Shown one piece after another: positions 24,031 through 33,082 of a stretch of 64,000 nt of DNA. Within the stretch, counting starts at the first letter, position 1, and every line of letters starts with the position of its first letter. Source of the DNA: Selenihalanaerobacter shriftii (GTDB lineage Bacteria; Bacillota; Halanaerobiia; Halobacteroidales; Acetohalobiaceae); NCBI RefSeq assembly GCF_900167185.1, contig NZ_FUWM01000006.1, positions 124,001-188,000 of the forward strand, read 5' to 3'. Made by a program: the position numbers and the translations under genes. The notes below the pieces were generated by a model, which saw only the letters and a program-made list of their open reading frames with translations, searched no databases and was not told the DNA's origin.

Positions 24031-25809
24031 TCAGTCAATTAACTTGCTCATTGTAAGTACTTTTTCAACATCTTGATAATTGTTTTTTACTTGCCTTTCT
24101 ATTGTTGAGAAAATACCAGGAATTCCGGTCATTACATATTTTATATCCTTACTTTGTATGATATCCGGGCTACATATCTTCTTACCATGAATTTTTGACA
24201 TCTGTCTAACTTTGGAAATATCAATGAAATACATTCTATCATTATTAACAATTTCAGTTTTAGCTAAAAAATGATATAATGGAGGATTAATTCCCCAAAC
24301 TGCAACTTTCCCTTCCTTCATCAATAATTCGACTTTACTTGTAATCATTTTAGTTATATTATCATTTACCGGAACAAAATGTTTTTGTCCACAATTTTTA
24401 CATATCACAAACATAGTTTCGAAAAAATTAAAGTCATGTTCATTTGCAGTATTACATTTTTCACATTTAGCAACAAGTTTTTTATTCGAATAAGTATAAT
24501 CTGTATATTTTGGAGCCATAGCTAAGGGATACTGAAGAATTTTAGTATTTATAGCCCCGAATTCTTCATCTGTCATTTTACTTACATTTACATTAGGACA
24601 ACCATCTTGTAAATATTTTACAGGATCTTTAATTATACCTTTATCAATTGCATATTGATAAAGAGCTGTTCCTGGAAATGGAACAATTAACGCCATTGTT
24701 ATGTTATAATGACTATGTTCTTTCCACCAATTCAATGTTGCCTCTGCTGTCTCTTTTGTTTCTTCTTTATCTCCAAATATTAAATTTCCAGCAAAAGAAA
24801 TATTTTTTCTATGCATTTTTTTAAGGGCATTTTCAATTTGTTCAACAGTTATATTTTTTTTCATACTTTTTAAGATTCTGTTGTCTGCACTTTCAATTCC
24901 AACTCCTAACAAAGTACAGCCACTATCTTTCATTACATCAAGCACCTCATCATCTACAAGATCTACCCTAAACTGACTAAACCAATGAAGATTATATTTC
25001 TTAATTCTCTTGCAAAATTCAAGCAATCTCTCTTTCTGTGCAGAAAACAACTCGTCCTGTATGGCAATACATTTAATTTTATAATTATTATATAAGTAAT
25101 CAATTTCTTCGAAAATATTATCTAAAGACCGTGTTCTATATCGTTCCCCTGACGAATGGAAACAAAATGTACAGTTATATGGACATGAACGACTCCCTAT
25201 TATATAGACATTTCTAAGCTGACTTGTAAAATCATTTTCAATTTTAACATCTGTATTAATATGTTTAGCAAAATCGAACCCCTCATAGTCCGGAAAAGGT
25301 AACGAATCTAAGTCAACAATATCTCCTCTTTCATTATTTAAAATATAGCCACCATCTTTTTTATAAATAATCCCATCAACTATACTTAAATCTAAATTAT
25401 TATTTAATGCATCACAGAGAAAAGCAGAAGTTATTTCACCCTCACCAATAACTCCGATATCCGCTGTTTGCAAGGCACGCATGGCAATTTTGGGTTGCGA
25501 AGTAACAAGACCACCTCCAACAACCTTAATTACTTTTTTATCTATATCATCAACAATATTTAAGATCTCTTTCACCATATGATACTGACCGGACAGACCT
25601 CCTACCATAATAACATCAATACCACATTCAATAATTTTGTCATTTAATGCTTTTCTGGTGTCATTACAAAAGTTTAAATTAATTGTAAAAATATTATAAC
25701 CTTCCTTTTTTAAGTACGATGAAACATAAGCAATTCCTATAATAAATTGAGATTCGCTTGGACCAACTACATTTTTAGGCATAACGAGTAAATAATTTAA
25801 TTCTTTCAT
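24031..25809 (-). CDS. B12-binding-domain radical SAM enzyme
   Basis: A 592-residue protein: an N-terminal cobalamin-binding-like domain (about 1-140, without the base-off DxHxxG histidine), a radical SAM core with C209, C213 and C216 in SCPYNCTFC, and a zinc-ribbon-like pair (CEKC and CKNC, about 455-490). A C-terminal Rossmann-like segment (about 505-592) starts VAVWGINPPLYHFL. Such enzymes often methylate unactivated carbons or rearrange substrates. In this setting it may methylate the acyl or sugar part. The C-terminal segment resembles the N-terminus of the methyltransferase gene just upstream. Confidence 0.85.
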   Translation of the reverse strand: MKELNYLLVMPKNVVGPSESQFIIGIAYVSSYLKKEGYNIFTINLNFCNDTRKALNDKIIECGIDVIMVGGLSGQYHMVKEILNIVDDIDKKVIKVVGGGLVTSQPKIAMRALQTADIGVIGEGEITSAFLCDALNNNLDLSIVDGIIYKKDGGYILNNERGDIVDLDSLPFPDYEGFDFAKHINTDVKIENDFTSQLRNVYIIGSRSCPYNCTFCFHSSGERYRTRSLDNIFEEIDYLYNNYKIKCIAIQDELFSAQKERLLEFCKRIKKYNLHWFSQFRVDLVDDEVLDVMKDSGCTLLGVGIESADNRILKSMKKNITVEQIENALKKMHRKNISFAGNLIFGDKEETKETAEATLNWWKEHSHYNITMALIVPFPGTALYQYAIDKGIIKDPVKYLQDGCPNVNVSKMTDEEFGAINTKILQYPLAMAPKYTDYTYSNKKLVAKCEKCNTANEHDFNFFETMFVICKNCGQKHFVPVNDNITKMITSKVELLMKEGKVAVWGINPPLYHFLAKTEIVNNDRMYFIDISKVRQMSKIHGKKICSPDIIQSKDIKYVMTGIPGIFSTIERQVKNNYQDVEKVLTMSKLID

Positions 25810-25881
25810 TCAGATCATTTCCTTTCAAACTTACTATTTTTTATGACAATTACTTTACAAAAATCACCAAACATAGTGTGA

Positions 25882-27033
25882 CTAAATTCTAGAATTTGGG
25901 ATCGCATAGCATACTGTTTCAGTATCAACCATATCTGTGTAATGACGAATAAATAACTTATACTCGAAGTTTAAATTTTTTATTATTAACGGAAGTTTAT
26001 AATAATCTTTTAAACTATGATAGAGGCATATTGCTAAAATAGGCTTAATTTCCCCAACCACTCTACTAGCCCCTTTTAAAGCCATCTCCTCAGCACCTTC
26101 AATATCCATTTTTAAAAAGCTTACTTCCTCATCCTTTAGAATATTATTTAAAGTATCTGCCTGAACGGAAAAATCTCCATTTTCAGTAACATGCCCTGCT
26201 GTCTGTGCAGATTGAAATTTTAAAACTTTTTTCCGATTCCAACAGGCTATATTATACGTTTCTACATTCTTATATCCATTATCTTCAACCCTCTTATTTA
26301 GTTCCCCATATATGTCCTTATCAGCTTCAATAGCTATATATTTTTTATACTTGTTATCTGATAATGTAATAAATGTTTCTAAGGTATCTCCATTATAACT
26401 TCCGCAATCACAAAAAACTTCATTTTCATTTAAGTGTATAATGTCTTTATCAAAATATTGATCTTCTTCTGAATCAGCAACTCCTTCCAAATATTCATTA
26501 TCCAATGAAATTTTACTATTTAATATTCCTAGATAAACTTTTTTAGATCGTTGATCTGATAAATATGAATAAACCTTTTCATAATCATTCATATGTGAAT
26601 TAATTATCTCATAAGGAGTTCTTTCTTTAAAAGTCCAATAATCTTTAGCTAACCCAAAACCTTTGATATCAATAATATTTTCTTCGATTCCAAGTGAAAG
26701 TAATTGCTTTTTTATATCTGCTAAATACTGGCTAGCAAGTATTATACAAATATGAGAACTTTCCTTTACTTCTTGCACTACTTCTTCTGGGGAAATAACC
26801 AACAAACTATTCTTTTTTGTTCCCCACTTTACCTTGGAATTATCCGCATAATATTTGATATTTTCAAGGGCATCAAACTTCTTCAAAAAATTATATACCA
26901 ATTGACCACCATTACCACTTCCCCATATTACTACTTTACCTATATTCTTAATTTTCTCAGCATACTTTTTTGCATTTATATTATATAAATCTTCCTTCAA
27001 TAATTCACTTCTAAAATCATTTATATTATCCAT
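25882..27033 (-). CDS. FkbM-family methyltransferase with N-terminal Rossmann-like domain
   Basis: A 383-residue two-domain protein. Residues about 30-140 form a nucleotide-binding-like domain (KVVIWGSGNGGQLVYNFLKK). Residues about 190-383 form a FkbM SAM methyltransferase with the SAM loop VFCDCGSYNGDTLETF and the VSFLKMDIEGAEEMALKGA motif. FkbM enzymes usually O-methylate sugars or polyketides. It follows the acyltransferase-like gene by 21 bases and precedes the radical SAM gene. Target is probably the glycan made by this island; not proven. Confidence 0.85.
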   Translation of the reverse strand: MDNINDFRSELLKEDLYNINAKKYAEKIKNIGKVVIWGSGNGGQLVYNFLKKFDALENIKYYADNSKVKWGTKKNSLLVISPEEVVQEVKESSHICIILASQYLADIKKQLLSLGIEENIIDIKGFGLAKDYWTFKERTPYEIINSHMNDYEKVYSYLSDQRSKKVYLGILNSKISLDNEYLEGVADSEEDQYFDKDIIHLNENEVFCDCGSYNGDTLETFITLSDNKYKKYIAIEADKDIYGELNKRVEDNGYKNVETYNIACWNRKKVLKFQSAQTAGHVTENGDFSVQADTLNNILKDEEVSFLKMDIEGAEEMALKGASRVVGEIKPILAICLYHSLKDYYKLPLIIKNLNFEYKLFIRHYTDMVDTETVCYAIPNSRI

Positions 27034-27054
27034 AACCCTTAATCCTCCACTATT

Positions 27055-28107
27055 TCAATTTTGTACAAATTGATTTGGCCTATCCTGGTCACCATCAGCT
27101 TTAAAAAATAAGGTACCATCAATTTTATAATGTGCCCATATATCAACATTTTCACGCACAAAGGGTTCAAAGTAGTTTGCAATTACATTTGGATCATCAT
27201 CTATTCTAAGTTTAAAACCAGCTTTTAAGATAGATTCTTCATCAAAACCATATGTATAGAAATCTATATATTCATAATTATTATCTTTTATTAATCTATC
27301 AAATTTCTTAGATAGTCCGGCAAATAATTTATGATTTCCGATATAATCCACAATTCTTAATACTTTTCTTCCATTATATTTTACTTCTCGTGTCATCATT
27401 AAAGCATCTACTTTCTCTGTATTATCAGCTAATCCATATACATTATATTTGTAATACGGATGACAAAAATAACGCTTATTAACATACCAATTATCTTTAT
27501 ATGGAATTGCATCAATACTTTCTATATCGAAGTGCTTTTTTACTTCATCAATTGAGTGAAACTCCTGTAAATTCGTTTGATTTTGTGTAGGAATAGTAGA
27601 AATCGCCTTATTTTTATCTTTTATTAATGCAATTTTGTAATCATCAATGTATGAATTAAGTAAGTAATATTGCTTCATTTTAACCACTTTATCACCGAAA
27701 AATAATCTTCTTAATGGAACTGTTGTGTTAGGGTTTGCACCATTTCCTATGTGAGTTCGGCAGCCTGTCAAAGTAAATACTCGCTTAGCAAGTTCAACTC
27801 CAAGAAATGGTATGTTGTCATGCGAATCATTTACCTTCCACATACTACCCCAAATATCTTTCCTTTTAGGATCTTCCGTATTTGAACATCTTATAAATCC
27901 AAATATTCCTTCAATTAGTTCAGTATTTTTATCGATAGCTAAAATAAAATTTAAGTTATCACCATCTGCATATTCGTACTTAAATAACTCTTTATCACGA
28001 GACATTATGTGCCCTTCACGCCAGTATTTATCAATAAAGTTCATGATATTATCAATATCTGACATATTTGCTAAGCGAATCTCGTATCTTTCGTCGAATT
28101 TATTCAT
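27055..28107 (-). CDS. GNAT-like acyltransferase of a surface-glycan cluster
   Basis: A protein of about 350 residues starting at ATG 28107, preceded by GGGGGG; an ATG nine codons earlier lacks a ribosome site. The N-terminal 120 residues (YEIRLANMSDIDNIMNFIDKYW, FILAIDKN...EGIFGF) look like an acetyltransferase fold. The remainder resembles hypothetical proteins seen in polysaccharide loci. It is a candidate for moving the acyl group from the carrier protein to an amino sugar, filling the missing LegH role. No catalytic residues can be named with certainty. Confidence 0.55.
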   Translation of the reverse strand: MNKFDERYEIRLANMSDIDNIMNFIDKYWREGHIMSRDKELFKYEYADGDNLNFILAIDKNTELIEGIFGFIRCSNTEDPKRKDIWGSMWKVNDSHDNIPFLGVELAKRVFTLTGCRTHIGNGANPNTTVPLRRLFFGDKVVKMKQYYLLNSYIDDYKIALIKDKNKAISTIPTQNQTNLQEFHSIDEVKKHFDIESIDAIPYKDNWYVNKRYFCHPYYKYNVYGLADNTEKVDALMMTREVKYNGRKVLRIVDYIGNHKLFAGLSKKFDRLIKDNNYEYIDFYTYGFDEESILKAGFKLRIDDDPNVIANYFEPFVRENVDIWAHYKIDGTLFFKADGDQDRPNQFVQN

Positions 28108-28218
28108 TATGTTCCCCCCACTATTCTTGTACAACGAATAATTTATCAGATATATTAACTAAAGACTCAATCAAAAATACACGATGTGTTTAATTGCTAG
28201 TAAAAATAGTTGTTTTTA

Positions 28219-29154
28219 TCATGATTTCTGTTCCATTTCTCTAATTATGTTTGCATGATCTTCTCTAGGAAATTCATACATAGAATTTAAATTATTTTTC
28301 ATGTTTGAACGAAATCCTAATTTTATCTTTAATTCTTTTAATAATTTAATAGTATTTTTATTGTAAGAGTTACACGGATGCGACATAACCACAGGATAAT
28401 CACCTAATATTTCTGAAAGTAATTTCATATTAATCTGATATTCATTCGTTTGTTTATTTATATCTAAAGATGCTATTGATGTTGGATGAGTATGGGTATG
28501 TAATCCAATCATATGCCCTTTATTATGTAATTCTTTTATATTTTCTTTTGAAATCCATAGTTTTTTCCTTAAAGATTTCAAATCAACTTTATAATCCTTT
28601 AGCATTGCATCCATCAAAAACCTATAATCATCTGGACCTAAAATTTGGTCTCGTATATAACGAAAAGTTCTATCGTTATCTGTATAAAAAGAAAAATCGC
28701 TTAAATAATTTTGAGGAATAAATCCTTCTAATGCTTTTGAAACTCTAAATTTATAATCAGATTCTTCGATATAATCAAAGAAAACGTGATAAAAATCATC
28801 AATGTTTTCAAAATATACTGTTCTAAAATACCTATAGATTTCTAACCTTTCTAATTTTCCCTCTAAAGGTGATGTATAAACAAACCAAAATACTTTTAAA
28901 TTATATTTTTTCAAAATTGGATACGCTATATCAAACTGACATCTTAAATTATCATCAAAACTTAAACAAATTTCATTTTCTTTCAATTTGTCTTGTAATG
29001 CCTTATAAAGCCATTCATTTGCTGATAAAATAACCTTATTTGCTTGCAAAAATTGAATCATATTATCTAATCGCTCAGCTGATATTGAACCTTGAACTTT
29101 TGGATGTTTACTTTCATCATGAAAATGGTGGAACATTACAGCATGTGGTTTCAT
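28219..29154 (-). CDS. Polysaccharide deacetylase-family protein
   Basis: A 311-residue NodB-type carbohydrate esterase. The metal-site motif appears as CLSFDDN (Asp-Asp) near residue 65 and HTHTHP near residue 220, followed by MSHPCNSYN. No signal peptide is visible, so it would act in the cytosol on a sugar precursor rather than on the wall. Removing an N-acetyl group would free an amine for another acyl group, which fits the ligase, carrier and acyltransferase-like genes downstream. It follows legG after 186 AT-rich bases. Confidence 0.82.
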   Translation of the reverse strand: MKPHAVMFHHFHDESKHPKVQGSISAERLDNMIQFLQANKVILSANEWLYKALQDKLKENEICLSFDDNLRCQFDIAYPILKKYNLKVFWFVYTSPLEGKLERLEIYRYFRTVYFENIDDFYHVFFDYIEESDYKFRVSKALEGFIPQNYLSDFSFYTDNDRTFRYIRDQILGPDDYRFLMDAMLKDYKVDLKSLRKKLWISKENIKELHNKGHMIGLHTHTHPTSIASLDINKQTNEYQINMKLLSEILGDYPVVMSHPCNSYNKNTIKLLKELKIKLGFRSNMKNNLNSMYEFPREDHANIIREMEQKS

Positions 29155-29340
29155 TTTTTTCTCCTTTTCTCTGTTTAAAAGCTAACTTAATTAATTTATC
29201 CATAACCTCTTTTCTTCAAAAACACTTAACCCATATCTAAATCTGCACCCTCATTAATACAAATATGTAAAATATAATTTTCCAAAATTATTCTTAACAT
29301 CATTCCTTATCTAAACTATTCTCACAAAAAAATTTATTCT

Positions 29341-30519
29341 TTATAATAATTCAATATCATAAAACTCCTTTTTTATTAAATGTTCATCTAATTCTAATCC
29401 TTTTAAAGTCTCTTTTATTCGATAGCTCGTTTTACCATCTCCATGCTTATCATAAGGATTTACTATTTTTTTAATTTTATCCTTAAAATCAAATGAAAAT
29501 CCTTTTTTAATTGCTTCTTTAATTTCATGATAACCATATCCACAATCTATTACATTATCTGCTTTTATTCTTCCTTTCTGTCTATCTCCTACATTAACTA
29601 CTGGAATTTTAAAGCTTGGGCCCTCTATAAGGCCACTGGATGAATTTCCAATCATTATATCAACATGCTCTAAAGCTGAGAGATATCTTAATTGTCCTAA
29701 ATTATCAAACAACTTATATTGTTTAGGGTTCTTATTTGTAAAACTTTCTATCTTCTCATTAATCACTCTACCATATGTATCAGCATTTGCTTTTGTAAAA
29801 ATAACATTCATTTCAAATTCATCAATTGCTGTTAGCAAACTTTCAATCTGATTATAAACTGTATCATCCTCTAATGTTACTGGATGATATGTAACAATGG
29901 CAGTCTTACTTCCTAATTGAAAGTTAAGTTCTTTTTCTAATTCTATTCTTGATAATAAATCTAATTTATAAATATTATCTAATCCCGGAGCTCCAAAATT
30001 AAATACCCGTTTTGGATTTTCCCCCATTTGAACAATTCTTCTTGCATATTCTTCGGTGGCTGGGAAATGTGTAGATGCCATTTTAGTTAATGAATGACGG
30101 ATTGATTCATCTATAGCACCTTCTGTTATTTCTCCTCCATGTAAATGGGCTATAGGAATTTTAGCTATCATGGCTGCAACAGCAGCAGCTAAAATCTCAA
30201 ACCTATCTCCTAAAACTACTACTATATCTGGTTCTAACTCATCATAAGCATCAGCAAACCCTATACATCCTAAACCAACTGACTTAGTAATTCCAATTTC
30301 AGTATCTGAAGACATAAGCATTTCTACCTTTTTATCTATCCTAAATCCATCTTTTTCTATTCTTTTATAAGTCAAACCAAATTCAGGTGATAAGTGCATT
30401 CCAGTAGTAATAATTTGTAATTCAAGATCTGAGTCTCCACTTATTTCTTTCATTAACCAATAAAGCAACCCATATTCTGCCCTAGTTCCAGTTATTACAC
30501 AGAGTTTGCGTTTATCCAT
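29341..30519 (-). CDS. legG: UDP/GDP-sugar 2-epimerase, hydrolysing (LegG/NeuC type)
   Basis: A 392-residue hydrolysing 2-epimerase that converts an NDP-2,4-diamino sugar into a free mannose-configured sugar for the NeuB-type synthase. Motifs: CVITGTRAEYGLLYWLM at the N-terminus, VVLGDRFEILAAA, LHGGEITEGAIDESIRHSLTKMA and GNSSSGLIEGPSFKIPVVNVGDRQKGR. It overlaps the synthase gene by 8 bases, showing translational coupling. NeuC (sialic acid) and LegG (legionaminic acid) look alike; LegB and LegC in the same island favour LegG. Confidence 0.9.
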   Translation of the reverse strand: MDKRKLCVITGTRAEYGLLYWLMKEISGDSDLELQIITTGMHLSPEFGLTYKRIEKDGFRIDKKVEMLMSSDTEIGITKSVGLGCIGFADAYDELEPDIVVVLGDRFEILAAAVAAMIAKIPIAHLHGGEITEGAIDESIRHSLTKMASTHFPATEEYARRIVQMGENPKRVFNFGAPGLDNIYKLDLLSRIELEKELNFQLGSKTAIVTYHPVTLEDDTVYNQIESLLTAIDEFEMNVIFTKANADTYGRVINEKIESFTNKNPKQYKLFDNLGQLRYLSALEHVDIMIGNSSSGLIEGPSFKIPVVNVGDRQKGRIKADNVIDCGYGYHEIKEAIKKGFSFDFKDKIKKIVNPYDKHGDGKTSYRIKETLKGLELDEHLIKKEFYDIELL

Positions 30520-31561
30520 TCTTCAAGTCCTCCCATTGTAGTACTTGATCTGCTTTTAAATCTTTTTTTACTTCCATCCCCAACACAGTTTCTAAAAATT
30601 TAGGATTAATACCTATCCCCGGTCGTTTAATATTTAAGGTTTCTTTAGTTAATTCTTCTCCAGTTTTTAAATCTCTATCTATAACTAAACTTTTTCTAGA
30701 TATTTTTATATTAGCAACCTCAGATTTAGCAGGTTTTTTTATTCCATCTCCTAAGGCCTCTTCTATATTCCTAATATTTATCACCATTTGTTTTAATTCC
30801 TCTGGCTCTAAGGAAGCCTTATGGTCAGGTCCTTCCATATTATTATCTAAAGTAAAATGTTTTTCTATCACTACTGCTCCTCTAGCTACAGCTGCAACTG
30901 GAACTTCTATTCCTAAGGTATGGTCTGAATATCCAATAGGCAACTTAAAGGCTTGACTCATTGTTTCCATTGCTTTTAAATTAACACTCTGGTATTGAGC
31001 TGGATAATTACTTACACAATGAAGCAAAATCAATCTATCATTTCCAGTAGATAATATTGTATTAACGGCCTCTTCTACTTCAGCTAAAGTACTCATTCCT
31101 GTAGATAAAATTATCGGTTTGCCTTTTTTAGCTATATATTTTAAAAGTGGTAGATTTGTTGTGTCACTAGATCCAACCTTATATAATTCTAAACCTAAGT
31201 CATCAATTATATCAACCGAATTAAAACAAAACGGTGTAGAGAGCAATAAAATATCTCTATCTTCACAATATTCTTTTAGATATAAATGGTCATCTAAGGA
31301 AAGCTCTAATCTTTTTATCATATCAAATTGTGATTCTTCTTTATCCGTCGTTTCAAGTTGATATTGAGCTTTCGAAGCTTGCTTAGAAACTAAATTTTCA
31401 GCCTTAAAAGTCTGAAACTTAACTGCATCAACTTCTGCTTCAACAGCAGCATCTACTAATTTTTTAGCAATACCTAAACTACCATTATGATTAACTCCTG
31501 CTTCTGCTATTATGAAGGTAGGTTCATTTGGTCCTATCCCTCTTCCAGCAATTTCAATCAT
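30512..31561 (-). CDS. legI: NeuB-family nonulosonate synthase (legionaminic acid synthase)
   Basis: About 349 residues. It condenses PEP with a six-carbon amino sugar to give a nine-carbon acid. The NeuB domain has FIIAEAGVNHNGSLGIAKKLVDAA, ILSTGMSTLAEVEEAV and LLHCVSNYPAQY with GYSDHTLGIEVPVAA. A C-terminal SAF (antifreeze-like) domain closes the protein. Start is ATG 31561 behind GGAGGAGG; it overlaps the legF stop codon as ATGA. LegI is preferred to sialic acid synthase because legB and legC are present. Confidence 0.9.
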   Translation of the reverse strand: MIEIAGRGIGPNEPTFIIAEAGVNHNGSLGIAKKLVDAAVEAEVDAVKFQTFKAENLVSKQASKAQYQLETTDKEESQFDMIKRLELSLDDHLYLKEYCEDRDILLLSTPFCFNSVDIIDDLGLELYKVGSSDTTNLPLLKYIAKKGKPIILSTGMSTLAEVEEAVNTILSTGNDRLILLHCVSNYPAQYQSVNLKAMETMSQAFKLPIGYSDHTLGIEVPVAAVARGAVVIEKHFTLDNNMEGPDHKASLEPEELKQMVINIRNIEEALGDGIKKPAKSEVANIKISRKSLVIDRDLKTGEELTKETLNIKRPGIGINPKFLETVLGMEVKKDLKADQVLQWEDLKNG

Positions 31562-32265
31562 ATAAACTCCTCCTCCAAAAGCAGCTGAATTAGTTTCCAA
31601 TCTATTACATCATCAATGTCTATTGACCGTTCCCTAGGCATTATATATGGTACTATTTTATCCGTAAAAAATGATTTGTATTTTAGAAACATTTCTACTT
31701 TAGCTATATAAATGGCTCCATTTAACTGATAAGTGTCAGGTAAATCTTGTCTACGATTATAATGTTTCTTTTCACTAATGACTGGCTCTAAATAACCTTC
31801 ATCATTTATTGTTTTCATCCAATATGGTGACTTATCTGTTTTACAAATACTTATTAATGAATCTGCTTTACTAGCAGTTAGCTTTTCAATACTTCTATTA
31901 ATATCCTCAACTGCTCTTAATGGTGAAGTAGGTTGCAAAAGCATTATATAATCAGGTAAATATTCTTCATTATCTCTTAGCCAATTCAAAGCATGAATAA
32001 TGGCGTCTTCACTCTTTGCAGTATCTGTAGCTAATTCATCTGGTCTTATAAAAGGAACTTCTGCACCATATTGTTTTCCTACTTCTGCTATTTCTTCATC
32101 ATCTGTGGATAAAACTAAGCAATCAATATATCTTGATTGCTTAGCCGACTCTATAGTATAGGCAATTAGCGGTTTCCCATTTAATTCCTTTATATTTTTT
32201 TTAGGTATACCTTTTGACCCCCCACGCGCTAAAATTATTGCTAATATTTGATTTCCCTCAAACAT
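31558..32265 (-). CDS. legF: CMP-nonulosonate cytidylyltransferase
   Basis: A 235-residue NeuA/LegF-type enzyme that activates the nonulosonate with CTP for transfer. The N-terminus ILARGGSKGIPKKNIKELNGKPLI is the CTP-binding signature, and MLLQPTSPLRAVEDI and LPDTYQLNGAIY are also typical. It is the first gene of the glycan island on this strand, translationally coupled to legI (ATGA overlap). The CMP-sugar would feed the Maf-type transferase encoded upstream at 33082. Confidence 0.92.
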   Translation of the reverse strand: MFEGNQILAIILARGGSKGIPKKNIKELNGKPLIAYTIESAKQSRYIDCLVLSTDDEEIAEVGKQYGAEVPFIRPDELATDTAKSEDAIIHALNWLRDNEEYLPDYIMLLQPTSPLRAVEDINRSIEKLTASKADSLISICKTDKSPYWMKTINDEGYLEPVISEKKHYNRRQDLPDTYQLNGAIYIAKVEMFLKYKSFFTDKIVPYIMPRERSIDIDDVIDWKLIQLLLEEEFI

Positions 32266-32293
32266 ATATACCCTCCAAACGAATCAATTTTAT

Positions 32294-32455
32294 CTATGAT
32301 TGTCTAAATCCTCTAAATGTCTCATCTAATTCAAAATATAATTTTTTTGCTGTTTCAATTGAACTATCTAATTGATGTTTATAATAATTTTCTATCAAAA
32401 TTTTATTAGCTTCATAAAGAACTTTATGAAATTCTTTATCGGATAGTTCAGTCCA
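32294..32455 (-). pseudogene. Possible C-terminal gene fragment before the glycan island
   Basis: Between the 191-residue gene and legF an open stretch of 53 codons reads WTELSDKEFHKVLYEANKIL and continues through FELDETFRGFRQS to a stop at 32294. It has no good start codon or ribosome site; a TAA lies directly before it. The composition is protein-like and it may be the tail of a lost gene. No family recognised. Confidence 0.25.
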
Positions 32456-32506
32456 TTAATTAAAATACTATATCAATCATACTAATGTTAATTTAAAATA
32501 TATCTA

Positions 32507-33082
32507 TTAATCCATTAATTTCTTATTAAATTCAACAAGTTCATCAATAAAATCTACAATTTCATACTCTAGTAAGTCTGCTACAAAAACCATATCCTCA
32601 TTTTGAAAGGCTTTCATTATATCTACTAATATTGTATTAATATTAGTAAGTTTATTCTTTCCTTCCTCTTTTAATTGATCATTAGAAATTAAAGACAAGA
32701 TACTTTCTAAAGCATCAGTATACCATTCCAACCCCTCTAAACATAGTTGATATTTTTGGTTCCCTTCCTCAATATTACCTTGTCTAAATAGTTCCGTTGT
32801 TTTTATTATCCCTTTTTTAAGTTTTGGTAAATATTCATCAGCTTGCTTTAATGTTTCTTGTATTAATTTATTAGTTTTCTTTGTTTTAAATTTAATATTA
32901 GATATCTGATTTAAGTCATAATTACCTTCTATTAAATAGGACTCATTCACCTTTACATCGTTAACAGAAATGTTAATTATGATTTCATCATTTAATCTGG
33001 AATATATCCCATTTAATACTTTCTCTATATTATTTAAATTAGATAATTCTTTAATGGCCTGACCATTCAAATATACCTTCAT
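32507..33082 (-). CDS. Unrecognised helical protein next to the Maf transferase
   Basis: A 191-residue protein with a short beta-rich N-terminal part (MKVYLNGQAIKEL) and a long helical remainder, no signal peptide and no cysteine pair. Its start touches the stop codon of the Maf-type gene (shared base 33082), so the two are translationally coupled. I do not recognise the family. The position suggests a helper of flagellin glycosylation or secretion, by context only. Confidence 0.55.
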   Translation of the reverse strand: MKVYLNGQAIKELSNLNNIEKVLNGIYSRLNDEIIINISVNDVKVNESYLIEGNYDLNQISNIKFKTKKTNKLIQETLKQADEYLPKLKKGIIKTTELFRQGNIEEGNQKYQLCLEGLEWYTDALESILSLISNDQLKEEGKNKLTNINTILVDIMKAFQNEDMVFVADLLEYEIVDFIDELVEFNKKLMD

